The translations under genes were made by a program, and so were the position numbers. Of a stretch of 64,000 bases of DNA, positions 34,435 to 45,516 are shown one piece after another (within the stretch, counting starts at the first letter, position 1; each line of letters starts with the position of its first letter). The stretch is from Liolophura sinensis. Lineage: Eukaryota; Mollusca; Polyplacophora; Chitonida; Chitonidae. Location of the stretch: NCBI RefSeq assembly GCF_032854445.1, contig NC_088298.1, positions 5,082,160 through 5,146,159 of the forward strand, read 5' to 3'. Under the pieces are notes generated by a model. It was not told the DNA's origin, did no database searches, and worked only from the letters and a program-made list of their open reading frames with translations.

Positions 34435-35442
34435 ACCAGATGGTGGGGTGGAGTTTAGGTGATAGTCAGCTATGGTCTGGTGGGCATATGGGGTAGGGCT
34501 GAGCTGATGAATGGTGAGGATATGGGGTAGGGGTGAGCTAAGGTTTGGTGGGGATACGGGGTAATGCTGAGGGTGAACTGACGTTAAGTGTGGATAGTGT
34601 GACTACAGGTGTGACTCGACCAAGGATTTACCCTGGATCTACCACTCCCGAAGCAGACGCTCTACCAACTGTGCTATCACAGCCGGTCTGGGGTGAGGGT
34701 GAGCTGAGGTTTAGTGGGGATACGGGGTGGGCATGAGCTGAGGTTTGGTGGTGATATGGGGTGAAGTTGCACTGAGGTTTGGTGGGGATATAGGGTGAAG
34801 AGCTGTTTGGTGGGGATAAGGGGTGAAGGTAGGCTGAGGTTTGGCGGGGATATAGGAGGAAAGTTGGGCTGAGGTTTGGTGGGGATATGTGGTAAGAGTA
34901 AACTAAGGTTTGGGCGGGATATAGGGTGAAATTGGGCTGAGGTTTGGTGGGGATATGGGGTGAGGGTAGGCTGAGGTTTGGTGAGGATATGGGGTGAGGG
35001 TAGGCTGAGGTTTGGTGGGGATATGGGGTGAGGTTAGGCTGAGGTTTGGTGGGGATATGGGGTGAGGTTAGGGTGAGGTTTGGTGAGTATATGGGTTGAG
35101 AGTAGGCTGAGGTTTGGTGGGGATGTGGGGTGAGGGTCAGCCGAGGTTTGGTGGGGATATAGGGTGAGGCTAGGGTGAGGTTTGGTGAGGATATGGGTTG
35201 AGAGTAGGCTGAGGTTTGGTGGGGATATAAGGTGAGGGTAGGCTGAGGTTTGGTGAGGATATGGGGTGAGGCTAGGGTGAGGTTTGGTGAGGATATGGGT
35301 TGAGAGTAGGCTGGGGTTTGGTGGGGAAGTGGGTTGAGGCTAGGGTGAGGTTTGGTGAGGATATGGGTTGAGAGTAAGGCTGAGGTTTGGTGGGGAAGTG
35401 GGGTGAGGGTCAGCCGAGGTTTGGTGGGGATGTTGGGTGGGG
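34435..35442 (+). repeat. G-rich tandem array, 34-bp unit
   Basis: Unit ggctgaggtttggtggggat + atggggtgagggta, with length drift in the 5' part. The plus strand is strongly G-rich (several GGG/GGGG runs per unit) and the minus strand correspondingly C-rich. Interrupted by a SINE-2 head at 34592-34687. Confidence 0.92.
34592..34687 (-). mobile_element. SINE-2 head inside the G-rich array
   Basis: Minus strand: gtgatagcacagttggtaga, anticodon-like ttcggga loop and gatccagggtaaatcc. Only the tRNA-like part remains. Because SINE truncation normally removes this end, the body was probably deleted later. Confidence 0.75.
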
Positions 35443-36289
35443 GTTAATTATTAGCCTATCAATTTCAAAAGAAATGACATAATATTGTTCTTGCATTGTG
35501 ATTGATGATTAGTCTCTGACATATGAAGTCCAAATATTAATCAAGCTCTCTCTCTCTCCTGTTGGGGCTTTATGTTTTAATGCATCTGTTTATTGGTTTC
35601 ACACTTGATGCTATAGTCAGTTGTATATAAAGTTGATCGGGATTTCATCTTAGGGTATACTCACATTTACCTTGACGTATGAGCAAAGATATCTTGAATA
35701 CTGTATTAGTACTCAGTTTTATGGGTGGCATCAACCAGAATGGTTGTATTACAGAGTGTATTACAGAGTGTATTACAGAGCACAGAGGCAAGGTCATTGC
35801 TGGTCAGAAAGTTGTCTGAAGTTTCTCAAAAAAGTCCAAAAATACTATACCCTACCTCCAAATTACATAACAAGCACCTGTTCTGATAAATCAGTAGCTT
35901 TTCATTGTTCATATTTCAAACACAAGAAAGTCTGAAATCAGCCTACTTGGGGAAAATTCCTCTGCCTGAGTACTAATGTGAACTGAATACACACATGACA
36001 TACAGACATATACACTAAAAAGACAAGTAGCCTCAAACTGTGCAAACGGACACAGACACGAGGGTTGTTGACTGCTTAAACAATCAGTAAGAGCCAGCGA
36101 ATTTGCAAAATCCCTGTCAGAGGCCGGGTTTGAACTCATACCTCATGTGTTCATGTTTGACCATGCAGGGCCCTGCTCCTTCAAAAGCAAATCAAGTCTA
36201 TATGATGTGAAAAGACGATACATATACACCCTGTCCTGATTCAGCGTTTGAATTACTTCAATTAACATAAGTTGAACTCTTAAGAAACT
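35443..36289. other. Unique DNA with a tRNA-like remnant
   Basis: A box B-like gggtttgaactc region at about 36085-36180 (minus-strand head) looks like a SINE remnant. A 12-bp motif, gtgtattacaga, is repeated three times near 35755. No gene recognised. Confidence 0.45.
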
Positions 36290-36600
36290 CATCTAGCTTG
36301 CAGGGATGAAACCTCGTGTAAACAAACGTGTCGATATCTCTTCCAAATCAATCAGCCAATTAAGAACAGATTGCTGTCAAAGGTCGCTCATTTGGGGGCT
36401 AATCTCGCGGGAGTCGGATTGCTCGCCACACTCCATCATTGCCAGCAACTCTCCAGCGCAGGGCAGTTCTGCCTGAATCTATCTTGATGAAGGCATGACA
36501 CCCCTGCTTGTTGAGGCATGGGAGGTATCTTATTGGCTGACTACAATTAATTAACTCTTCTGTCAGGTCTATCAATTCCCACAGCATTACATGTGTCTTA
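36290..36600. promoter_or_regulatory. Candidate cis-regulatory island
   Basis: Non-repetitive, CpG-richer (gctaatctcgcgggagtcgg), with caatcagccaattaag, cttattggctgac (CCAAT-type) and caattaattaac (homeodomain-type). Among the most complex sequence in the window. Function is inferred. Confidence 0.3.
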
Positions 36601-37539
36601 GAGGTTTTTACCCTCCTACATCAACTCTGCTATGGAGATTTATGGCTTTTTCCTCCAGCACTTAGCACTACCGTAAATCTAGGAAAAAATGTCTCAAGAA
36701 TAAAAAACAAATCCACAGTTTCATGCTCATTACTGCTTTTTGTGATATCATGATTCTATCCGCTATCATTTGCCATGATTTAAAACTATAATAAACAATC
36801 TTGTGCTAACTGCACGGCTTATCATATTATGAATGACAATAAAGACAGTTTTTATTTATTATACATGTCTATAGTAATGACCATGTGAAAATGATATTTC
36901 TTAATATAATAGTGATGTTTTATTAGCAAATTATCGACAAACTGATTTTATTCTAAAGTAATATATGAATGCTGTATCATCTAAAAACATGTAAATATAA
37001 TTTACAAACTCCTAGTATTAAAATAGTACTTCAAAAGTTGTTTAAAAAAATGAAGAAGGTATTTTTTAAAACAAAAATCAGAACTATTCTCTATCAAAAT
37101 GAATTTTTTGTAAAACAGAACTTGACTTGTTTACCACAGTCTTACAGAATGTACAAGCATCATGTGATTGTCATGTCTGCCATAATACATATGAATGAAG
37201 ACACCCAACAAGACACTCTTCCGGACACCAAATGTGATACCAAATGTGACACCAAATGCAACAACTTACCCAGTCACAGTATAGTGGTGTATGACTAACC
37301 TATTTCTTTGGGAGTATGATGTTAAACCCCAAGTACTATTTCCTTGGGTCTTGTTTCACTAAATATTGACAGCTAGTACAGCTAACATTGGCCGCATATT
37401 AATGTCCATGATAATTCTGAAGAAAGCTGACCTCTTTTGTGAGAATATTCTCAATTCCTAAATTCTGACAATCAAGACCATAAAATACACGGTTCTAATT
37501 TCAGTGTCAGGGCCTGTATAAAATTCAAATAAAAATTAG
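36601..37539. other. Unique AT-rich DNA
   Basis: No gene recognised. A 12-bp motif, caccaaatgtga, is repeated near 37225-37260. A 109-codon plus frame (36969-37298) is Lys/Asn-rich and not convincing. Confidence 0.5.
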
Positions 37540-37990
37540 CTCTAGTGATTTCTTGTCCGAACACAAAATATATTCAAAATCATGCATAAGATTGGCCTTG
37601 CAGAAGCAGAGATGAGATACGAGAAAAGAAACCCATGCCGACGACAGGGAAATGTCAGCTGAATTTGTTGCCTTTTATGCTGGCATCCTCCAAAACTCCT
37701 CTGGGATTTGTTTTCTCCTTTTTTCATGTCATACTCGCCGACTCTGCGCGCGTTGATTGATCATGGGTTGTAATTACCCAAACCCCGAGCTTACGACTCT
37801 TTCCACGGCTTCTTCGGGTAACCTGAAGATTAAAACATAGAGCTAGGCACTTTGATGTCGCGTGGCAGGCCTTTGAAGCCACGATCTGTCTGTAAGGCAT
37901 GGTGCGGATTAACAACCCAGCCATCATGAGTGGGTTACTCGAGCTCGGTACGCCGGTCGGGGCTCAGACGTAAGTCCCTCATGCGGCCAC
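37540..37990. promoter_or_regulatory. Candidate cis-regulatory island
   Basis: 37735-37985 is CpG-rich for this window (ctctgcgcgcgttgattgat). It carries a Hox/Pbx-type TGATTGAT, ttgtaattaccc and gcggattaac, with short inverted motifs. No recognisable frame. Confidence 0.3.
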
Positions 37991-38635
37991 CAAGGAATCC
38001 TGAATGCAGTGCACAGAAACAATGACAAAAAAACCAACACAGAGGTGTTGTTAAGATCACAGGAATACGAAAGCTTAACTTAACACTAGTGTTTCATTTG
38101 TCACCTTAGTCACCAAATTACATTACGCAAAATCATTGTTAGATTTACATTCAGAGAAAGTGTGATGAGAATGCCACTTATGTATACTTTGCGGCCTGTC
38201 AGTTTGCATTTTCTCGTGAATTAACTATATTTCTTAAAGCTTAATAACATGACAAACAAGTAAAAAATGTGCAAGGGTACGTATGGGCATGATTAAGTAA
38301 AAATATAAATGTTTGGCAAGTTAAAAAATATCACTGCATGGTTATACATTATTTAATAACAAAACAGTTACAAAGAAAAGCAAAGATTTCAAAAACCAAA
38401 AGGAAGACAACATAATATTAAATATTTTAGTTACTATTTATATATTGGGGATTTTTTTTGGAGGCATTTAGCATTTTGTATATTAATTGCGTGCACAGAC
38501 AATTCTGTCCTGATTGGTCACAATGCAGTAGCCCTTGGCCAATGAGTGTACTGGTTATGTTGCTACATGTAGCTTGCAACATAATTTTTAGCTACCAAAA
38601 GCAAACTGTGTCATTCGCAGTCTAATTTTTGACTT
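37991..38635. other. Unique AT-rich DNA
   Basis: Nothing recognised. Confidence 0.5.
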
Positions 38636-38829
38636 TCTATACTTTAACACATGACTATATGTGCAATTTATGCACATTTTTAATTTGATTTTGGAGACAA
38701 AACTACATTGGTTGGATTGGTCAGTTTCGGGGCTTCACAAAAAGTACAGGCTTATCGGTCAACACAGAATAATACCTTCCTAATATGCCTGAATAAACAC
38801 CTTGTTAACATACGAAAAGGTTGAAGAAT
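38636..38829 (-). mobile_element. MITE family M1, full copy
   Basis: Minus-strand copy with gcaatttatgcacattttta, ttggtcagtttcggggcttc and the end atacgaaaaggttgaagaa. Confidence 0.75.
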
Positions 38830-38961
38830 TACAGTACATTCATTTGAACTGAGTGATCAGTGCAACACAATAGGAACTTTTTGCTAAATGCTGCAAAACT
38901 TACATTGGTTTTAGGTTACATGTACCTAGCCAGGTGTGGTTAGGGTTCGATCCAACTGAAG

Positions 38962-39190
38962 TCTCAAACTTGCCATTGGTGTTTGTCTCAATCTCGATAA
39001 TGGTGTTTGTCTCAATCTCAATATTGGTGTTAAGTGTCTCAATTCTGATATTGGTGTTTATTTCAATCTCGATGTTGGTGTTTGTCTCAATCTCGATGTT
39101 TGTGTTTGTCTCAATCTCGATATTGGTGTTTGTCTCAATCTCAGTGTTGGTGTTTGTCTCAATCTCGATATTGGTGTTTGTCTCAGTGGC
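38962..39190. repeat. Tandem array, 24-bp unit, ~9 copies
   Basis: Unit gtgtttgtctcaatctcgat + attg. The multiple-of-three unit yields an 8-residue repeating frame on each strand (minus ETNTNIEI type). These are judged artefacts. Confidence 0.92.
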
Positions 39191-39228
39191 TATCTTGACC
39201 ATCCTATTTGTCCTTCTTCAAAGAAAAA

Positions 39229-39389
39229 AGTATGTGGGAAGGTCTGCCAGCAACCTGCGGATGGTCATGGGTTCCCCCCGGGCTTTGCCTGCTTTCCTCC
39301 CACCATAATGCTGACCGCCGTTGTATAAGTGAAATATTCTTGAGTACAGCCTAAAAAACCAATGAAATAAATCAAATAAATAAATAAAA
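39229..39389 (+). mobile_element. SINE-1, 5'-truncated copy
   Basis: Starts at gtatgtgggaaggtctgcca and runs through the core to the (aaat)n tail. Confidence 0.88.
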
Positions 39390-40554
39390 GAAAGAAATAA
39401 AAAGAAATGAAAGATGTGAGTTAATCATGAACAGAGGTGGAAACAAATCTTAGCAGCCACAGATATTTTTTTCTCACTTGGTAACTCTATGAATCAACTT
39501 TTAATCAGGAATTCTTACCAGGCCACAGGATGCGCCAAGATAGAGCAACTGGAAACAAGATGTCACATCACACATACCAGAGTGTCTGTGATAATTAAAC
39601 CACCAACCTTGGGCAAGTTAATGACGGACTTTCTGTAGGATTTTAGTGTTGATGCGAAAGGAATTATTTCACGGTACTAATGCTGTCATTCAACAGGTAT
39701 TTCCTTTTGTTATCGTCCTTTGATACTTGTTTAAATTTTATTTCAATTTTCTACCATGCTTAAGAATATTTCTTATGTATGATGTAAGTCATGACATCGA
39801 CAAAATCATGCAATGGCATAAATATGGCATTCCATTGCGTAAATTACACACATGGCATAGTGTTCATGAAGGATGAATGATAAAACAGTAGCATTATTCA
39901 TTTACCATACTTTTCACAGAGTTTCTGGAGCGCAAAACTAGCTAGATATGTGGTGTACTAGAATTATTAGATGTGGCCAAAATCACATCAAATTTTCTGC
40001 AGAAAAAAAAAAAGAAAAAAAAATTGGCAAATAATGACACCACGCTCGGGGCTTCTTTTTGAAAGACAGGCACAGGTTTGTCAAGCTTTGTTTTTACATC
40101 TTTCTGAACATTGCCCAAGAAGAAATGATCAGAAGTCTCTTCAAAGACAGAGTGCGTTTGAACTCCGAATATCCCCAGGGTAGGAAACCATCCTTATTAC
40201 ATCCTGAAGATATTACATAAAAACATTCAGCACACCGCAAAAAAAAAAAAAAAAAGAAGAAGAACAGACAGGAGAGAAGAAAGAAAGGAAAAGAAAGTAA
40301 TTTGTTATTTAATTACTACATTTTAAGAGGTGCTATAATTGCCCAATGTCTGCACAAAAACCCTAGGACAGGCAAGCAGAAAAATAGATATAGGCTACAC
40401 ATCCAAAATTTTTGTTTGTTTATTTGGTCTGAATAATCAACTGTACACCCAACATATGTGTAGAGTACATAGAATTACAGCCTTGATTTACTGTAACATA
40501 CTGTATTTCACCTCGTCAAAAATTTACATTCATAAGCACATAAAATGTTTTACA
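39390..40554. other. Unique AT-rich DNA with old SINE remnants
   Basis: A SINE-3-like word ccaccaaccttgggcaagtt lies at about 39601-39620 and a SINE-1-like cttaagaatatttc near 39760. Poly-A tracts near 40003 and 40240. No gene. Confidence 0.45.
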
Positions 40555-40622
40555 ATGACACTTTTGAAGTCAACACTTTTGAAGTCAACACCACTGAAGC
40601 CAAAATTTTTGAAGCCAACACT
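40555..40622. repeat. Short tandem array, 18-bp unit x ~4
   Basis: Unit acacttttgaagtcaaca, with drift to gaagccaaaattt. Confidence 0.85.
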
Positions 40623-40806
40623 AAATTGTTTGTCTGATAAGATATTACCCAAACTAAAACAAAATAAACTTTTAACTGACGATATATGAAGGATAAATCA
40701 ATTAGAATCGAGCGAATCTTGGAAAATGCTCAACTTTAGGTGAATTTACTGTTGTTTAATGCTATACCCCCAAATTTGTTCACCTCTACCAATCTCAAAA
40801 TTCCTC

Positions 40807-40968
40807 CCTCTCCGGCCGTAAGTGGGAAGGTCTGCCAGCAACCTGCGGATGGTTGTGGGTTTCCCCCGGGCTCTGCCCGGTTTCCTCCCACCATAATGCT
40901 GGCCGCCGTCGTATAAGTGAAATATTCTTGAGTATGGCGTAAAACACCAATCAAATAAATCAAATAAA
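40807..40968 (+). mobile_element. SINE-1, 5'-truncated, nearly consensus copy
   Basis: From cctctccggccgtaagtggg to the caaataaat tail. Perfect 12-bp target-site duplication tcaaaattcctc at 40795-40806 and 40969-40980. It inserted exactly at the end of a MITE M1 copy. Confidence 0.93.
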
Positions 40969-40974
40969 TCAAAA

Positions 40975-41175
40975 TTCCTCAACCTTTTTAGCATACGCAA
41001 TAGCAATTTTCATTGCAATTTATGCACATTTTTAAGCTGATTTTGGAAACCAAAAAAAAGTTGGATTGGCCAATTTCATGGTTTCACAAAAAGTATAATT
41101 TTATCAATCTACACAGAATAATGTCTTCAGAATACGCTCACATAAGCACCTTGCAAACTTGTGAAAAGTCTGAAA
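40975..41175 (-). mobile_element. MITE family M1, full copy
   Basis: ttcctcaacctttttagcat, gcaatttatgcacattttta, ggattggccaatttcatgg and cttgtgaaaagtctgaaa follow the family order in reverse. Confidence 0.75.
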
Positions 41176-41382
41176 CATGTGCAAAGTTTGAAGAACAATG
41201 AAACATGTACATAGAGTATAATGTAAATGTTAATTGTTTGACATCATTAGTACAAATTAAGGCCCTGATTCAGGATAAGATTATGGGCACCCACCATCCA
41301 AACATGGCTGGATTGACAAGGGAATTCCCACATGTTTGTTGGAGACATCTTTAAAAACAGAATAATTAAACGAATAGATGTA

Positions 41383-41545
41383 AATGTAACCCTATGTAAA
41401 TGTAACCGTTACCCTATGTAGATGTAACCCTATGTAAATGTAATCGTAACCCTATGTAAATGTAACCCTATGTAAATGTAACTGTAACCCTACAATAATG
41501 TAACCCTATGTAAATGTAACCCTATGTAAATGTAACCCTATGAAC
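41383..41545. repeat. Tandem array, ~15-bp unit
   Basis: Unit aaccctatgtaaatgt with insertions of aaccgt/aactgt. It contains taaccct words but is not a regular telomeric array. Confidence 0.9.
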
Positions 41546-42582
41546 CCTTGTTTCTTTCGGAAACAAATTCAGGCAAAAATCAAACCAATAATTTTTGCTG
41601 GAAAATTTTATTCTGATGGTTTTTATTATCTGCTATACTTTGGGTGCCCAAACTCGTGATCACGGTCATGCCCAAACCCTATATACAGGATTCAAATTCA
41701 GCCTAGAAGCAGTTTTAGGCTTGAGTCAAAATTTCACACCACTCTAAAATTGTATTTTCTTACGTAGAAAGGTCAAAATATTGCTTGACAATGTACATCA
41801 ATATATACGATGGTCAGTTCTTGGCTAAACCAACAAGCGTTGGCACGTGGGACCTACAGATATGACCTACAGATATTCATTTAGAATCCACTACAACTTT
41901 AAAACATAGGTCTATATATTTATGATTTCGGCTGATGTACATGGATGTTATTATAATAATGTATAAATGTATTACCTGTAACTGTTTTCATGTTTAAAAA
42001 ATGGAATTGTACAGGCCTGTCCTGTTCTACGTTTTCATATATCGTTAACAATAGCCCGTACGGGAAGCGCAAATTGTAAAACTTGACAAGATTTTCAACC
42101 ATCTTTATACAGTTATACAGTTTATTTTATTTATTCATGCATGACATTAATAGTCTTCAATGAGGGTTAGACTGCTCAAACGCCCAAAAATCCTCAAACA
42201 AGGGCTCTTTTGATCGCAGTTAAAGTGGATCGTATGCCCAGATGTACACACCTAGTTACATCTGCTCAAGTAAAACAGGATCCTCCTACCCCCCATGGAG
42301 AAAACACCTTTGTCATGCACATCACTGTCTGGCGCATTACAATCTCATCCATTTAGCCGTGCAAGGCCTGAGATATTTTGTTGTGTTAATTTTAGCTTGA
42401 ACCATTTCAAAGTGATGTAATGCAAAAAAGGTCGAACTAGAGCCTTGATTGGTATCATTTCATGTCAGACAAAGGGATGAAGGTGCACACCCAAGCTTAC
42501 GTGTCTCACGTTTCTATGGCAACTGCGTTATGCGTGGAAATTGAAGAACTTCTCTACTCCTATGTTCTTTTTTTTTTCTTTT
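41546..42582. other. Unique DNA
   Basis: No gene recognised. Confidence 0.5.
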
Positions 42583-42722
42583 TTACCTGGCAAAATTTAT
42601 CTCATTAATACCCCCTTTGATTGCAAAGCCCACCTGAGGAGCAAGACAGAACAATAACTAAGGATCGGATCTCCGTGTGATGATGATGACGCATCCCTAG
42701 ATTATCTCCGATACAACTTACG
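42583..42722. repeat. Duplicated block, copy A
   Basis: Shares ttacctggc, aagcccacctg, a gaggatc-type word and gatgacgcat in the same order with 44152-44275. The blocks are diverged but clearly related. Confidence 0.6.
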
Positions 42723-43114
42723 TACAAGCAAGCAAGGCTTCGTAAGAATCAAACACCTGACCCATGCAGCAGACAAGATACAGTTACCTCGTAAAAGAAA
42801 ATATATGTTTTTGTCGGTTTTTCCAAACAATACGAAGCTGCACTCCTTTTGGATTTTCTCCAGACAATGTTAAATGTAAATTTAAAACTTAAAATAACGT
42901 AAAACAAGAACAAAATTTTTGCTGAAAGTCTAAAGTTTATAAACCATAAAAACAGCAAGCCTACCCTAAAATACAGTCAGAATCAACTATGATATTTGTC
43001 TGGAATTCAGCACCCTAATTCTTGTACCTTTTCAATCGCCTCTGTGGCCAATATTTTCAATTATTCCGAGAGAACTATGGAGCGGAGAGAAATAACTTGA
43101 ACAGTTTTATCAAT

Positions 43115-43195
43115 CTTGCATCCTTAGTCACACAAACAAATGATTTTACCATATTTTACATAGTAATTGTATGCACAAATTTCAGTGAAAAAATT
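43115..43195. repeat. Duplicated segment, copy 1
   Basis: cttgcatccttagtcacaca ... taattgtatgcacaaattt ... cagtgaaaaaa recurs at 43855-43930. A 110-codon frame (43022-43354) overlaps it and is not recognised. Confidence 0.6.
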
Positions 43196-43663
43196 ACTTC
43201 GCAGGTCGAGCCGGTTAAAGATTTACTGAATATGCTTTGTAAGCTTACACAATTGCAAGCTCCATGTCACATTCGAATTTCCATATGGATACATGTTTTT
43301 AGAATAATAATTCGGTCAAAAACAATAGTTTTTTCATTTCATATTATATCTTAGGCCTACTGGAGGATTACCTGATGAAAAAGAATTCATCAGACACACA
43401 ATGGCCATGGCATGTCCCTACTCCATATGCATGTCATATTCATTCCATACTTTCACATGGTGACAACAAAGGGTGTTATCTTTGTCTAATTTGCATATGA
43501 ACTTTTTCAAATACTTGACCTCGCATTGAGTCTTCAGCATTAGGCACCCAGCATGTTTTCCCTAATTCTTCAAAATGTTCAACCTCCACTGTGACCAATA
43601 GTTTGAAACATTTTGATGACGTATGGCTTCTTTCAGAGGCATTTAGGAATTGGGATGGTATAG

Positions 43664-43803
43664 ACTGACAGAGGCATTACTTATGGATAACAATTCCTGG
43701 ATTTATTGGCAGATGGTTTGATAACGCTGTAAGAACCTACATCGAAACGTCACCAACACAATAAATCCAGGAATTGTTATCCATAAGTAATGCCTCTGTC
43801 AGT
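43664..43803. other. Perfect 44-bp inverted repeat (hairpin)
   Basis: Arms 43664-43707 and 43760-43803 are exact reverse complements over 44 bp (left arm starts actgacagaggcattactta, right arm ends aatgcctctgtcagt). They enclose a 52-bp loop. A direct repeat agtttgaaacattttg lies outside at 43600-43615 and 43801-43816, overlapping the right arm by three bases. A transcript would form long perfect duplex RNA. A foldback DNA element or retroelement end is the likeliest origin. Confidence 0.9.
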
Positions 43804-43854
43804 TTGAAACATTTTGCAATAACAATGGATGTTATCCTCTCAGTTTTATGTAGC

Positions 43855-43930
43855 TTGCATCTTTAGTGACACAAACCATTTTTGGTGTCATTTTTATAAT
43901 AATTGTATGCATAAATTCCAGTGAAAAAAG
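43855..43930. repeat. Duplicated segment, copy 2
   Basis: gcttgcatctttagtgacac ... aattgtatgcataaattcca ... gtgaaaaaa. See 43115. Confidence 0.6.
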
Positions 43931-44151
43931 TGCTTTAGATGTTGAAAAGTTTGAAGAGTTACTGCAAGTCAATCAGATGAATTGATTCAGTTGCGGAGAT
44001 ACTGGATTGACAGGCATACAGAATTCGCCTTTTTCACGGCTTAAATATTTTTTTTTTTCTGATTTTTTTTTCCAAATGTTAATATCATGGGAACTGTATG
44101 GCTTTATAGAAAGTGAAAAATCATGTGGAAATCTATATTTTCCATCAAAAC

Positions 44152-44275
44152 TTTACCTGGCTAATTTCCCCTTAATTGCATTGTGAAGCCCACCTGGTGA
44201 GAGTTAACAGAGGATCCCTGGAGATCAGCTTCCTTATTAACGATGACGCATAACCAATTACAGGTATCTCTGCAT
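44152..44275. repeat. Duplicated block, copy B
   Basis: ttacctggc, attgca, gaagcccacctgg, agaggatc and cgatgacgcat match copy A at 42583-42722 in order. The shared words survive while spacers differ, as in duplicated regulatory DNA or an old transposon. Confidence 0.6.
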
Positions 44276-45047
44276 GTGAACAGTATGGTGAGGTGACTTT
44301 AATGTCGGAAGACGGAGGCGTAGATGGTGTAGGGGGGTTCTGATGGGAGTGGGTATGGGGAGAAGGTATGTGTCAGATTTAAGACCCAAATGATAGCTGT
44401 TGCATGTACATGTATGTTATCAAACTTGGGGCCCAGTATTTTACATGTAAATTGTTTCTCAGCCAAGAAAACAAGAAATTCAAAAGACATTTGAAAAAGA
44501 TACATTACGTGTGAATCTATGATTTCCAAAAAGAGACATTTACTCATAGATTGCACATGGTGACATAAATGTCCCAATTCTGACTTTTGCCACATTAATC
44601 CCAGATTGCTCTGATGTTAAGTTTGCCAAAATTCTGTCTGGACCTGAGACTTGGTGTTATCGGTATGAATGGGCTTATGTATCTCACTATGATGATAATG
44701 TGCTGATATTCTATCTCACTGTAAGACATGGCTGAAAATGAATAAGTTTAATAATTATCTTAATACTAAAGCAGATTTACTGTATAAAAACTGCCCCTAA
44801 GCCGTTCTCTTTCTGTGACATGGTGCGGCAATTTTTAAACGGTCTCACTGTGTTCTTCTATCACGTCTATTAACTGACATTTTATAAACATTACTTTTAC
44901 ATTTCTCACTTAATGTATATCTTCCCTGGCAGCTTGTTTAATGTTGTTCCAATAATTGGAACAACAGAAATCTATTCTTGGTCTGGGACACCACCAACTC
45001 TAGTTGAACCTATGGTTATTCATGGGTCTACCCCTGGTCACCACCGT
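44276..45047. other. Unique AT-rich DNA
   Basis: No gene recognised. Confidence 0.5.
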
Positions 45048-45103
45048 ATATGTGAAATATTCTTGACTACAGCATAAAAAACCCATCAAATAAATAAATA
45101 AAT
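45048..45103 (+). mobile_element. SINE-1 tail fragment
   Basis: gtgaaatattcttgactaca, aaaaaacccatcaaataaat. Confidence 0.8.
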
Positions 45104-45516
45104 CAACTATGGTTGACCATTATCAGACAAATGTCTGCTATGCTGTTTAAATCCATCACAGTACAGAAATTTACCACATAATTTGCTTGTAGATGCTGAC
45201 AGCTCAAACAATGTTTGAATCCATATTGTACAGCACCATTTGAACCTGTAACACAAAGAAACAAATGTCTTGTGAAAAAAAAATGTCTAACTCTGCTGGA
45301 AAAGGCTTTGCTTTCAATGCTTTAATAAAAAAAAACCTTTAAAATTGATCATCTACGGTACTTCTTCAGTGACATGTGACAAGCAAGGTCAGGTGGGTGT
45401 TCAGAAAGTTTAACCCGTTGTTTTCGGAGTTAATTGTCACATGTCAAAATTTTTTTTCTGCTCAATTGTTGACACCAGTGTTGATTCTGACCAATCAATT
45501 AACCTGTGGCTACAAA

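Noticed and set aside
41383-41545. Telomeric repeat
   Set aside because: taaccct words occur, but the unit is about 15 bp and irregular, not TTAGGG.
43664-43803. Hammerhead ribozyme in the hairpin (as in some Penelope-like elements)
   Set aside because: A cgaaac word is present in the loop, but no CTGATGA core is found nearby on either strand.
43664-43803. Canonical microRNA precursor
   Set aside because: Perfect 44-bp arms and a 52-bp loop are unlike the short mismatched stem of animal miRNA hairpins.
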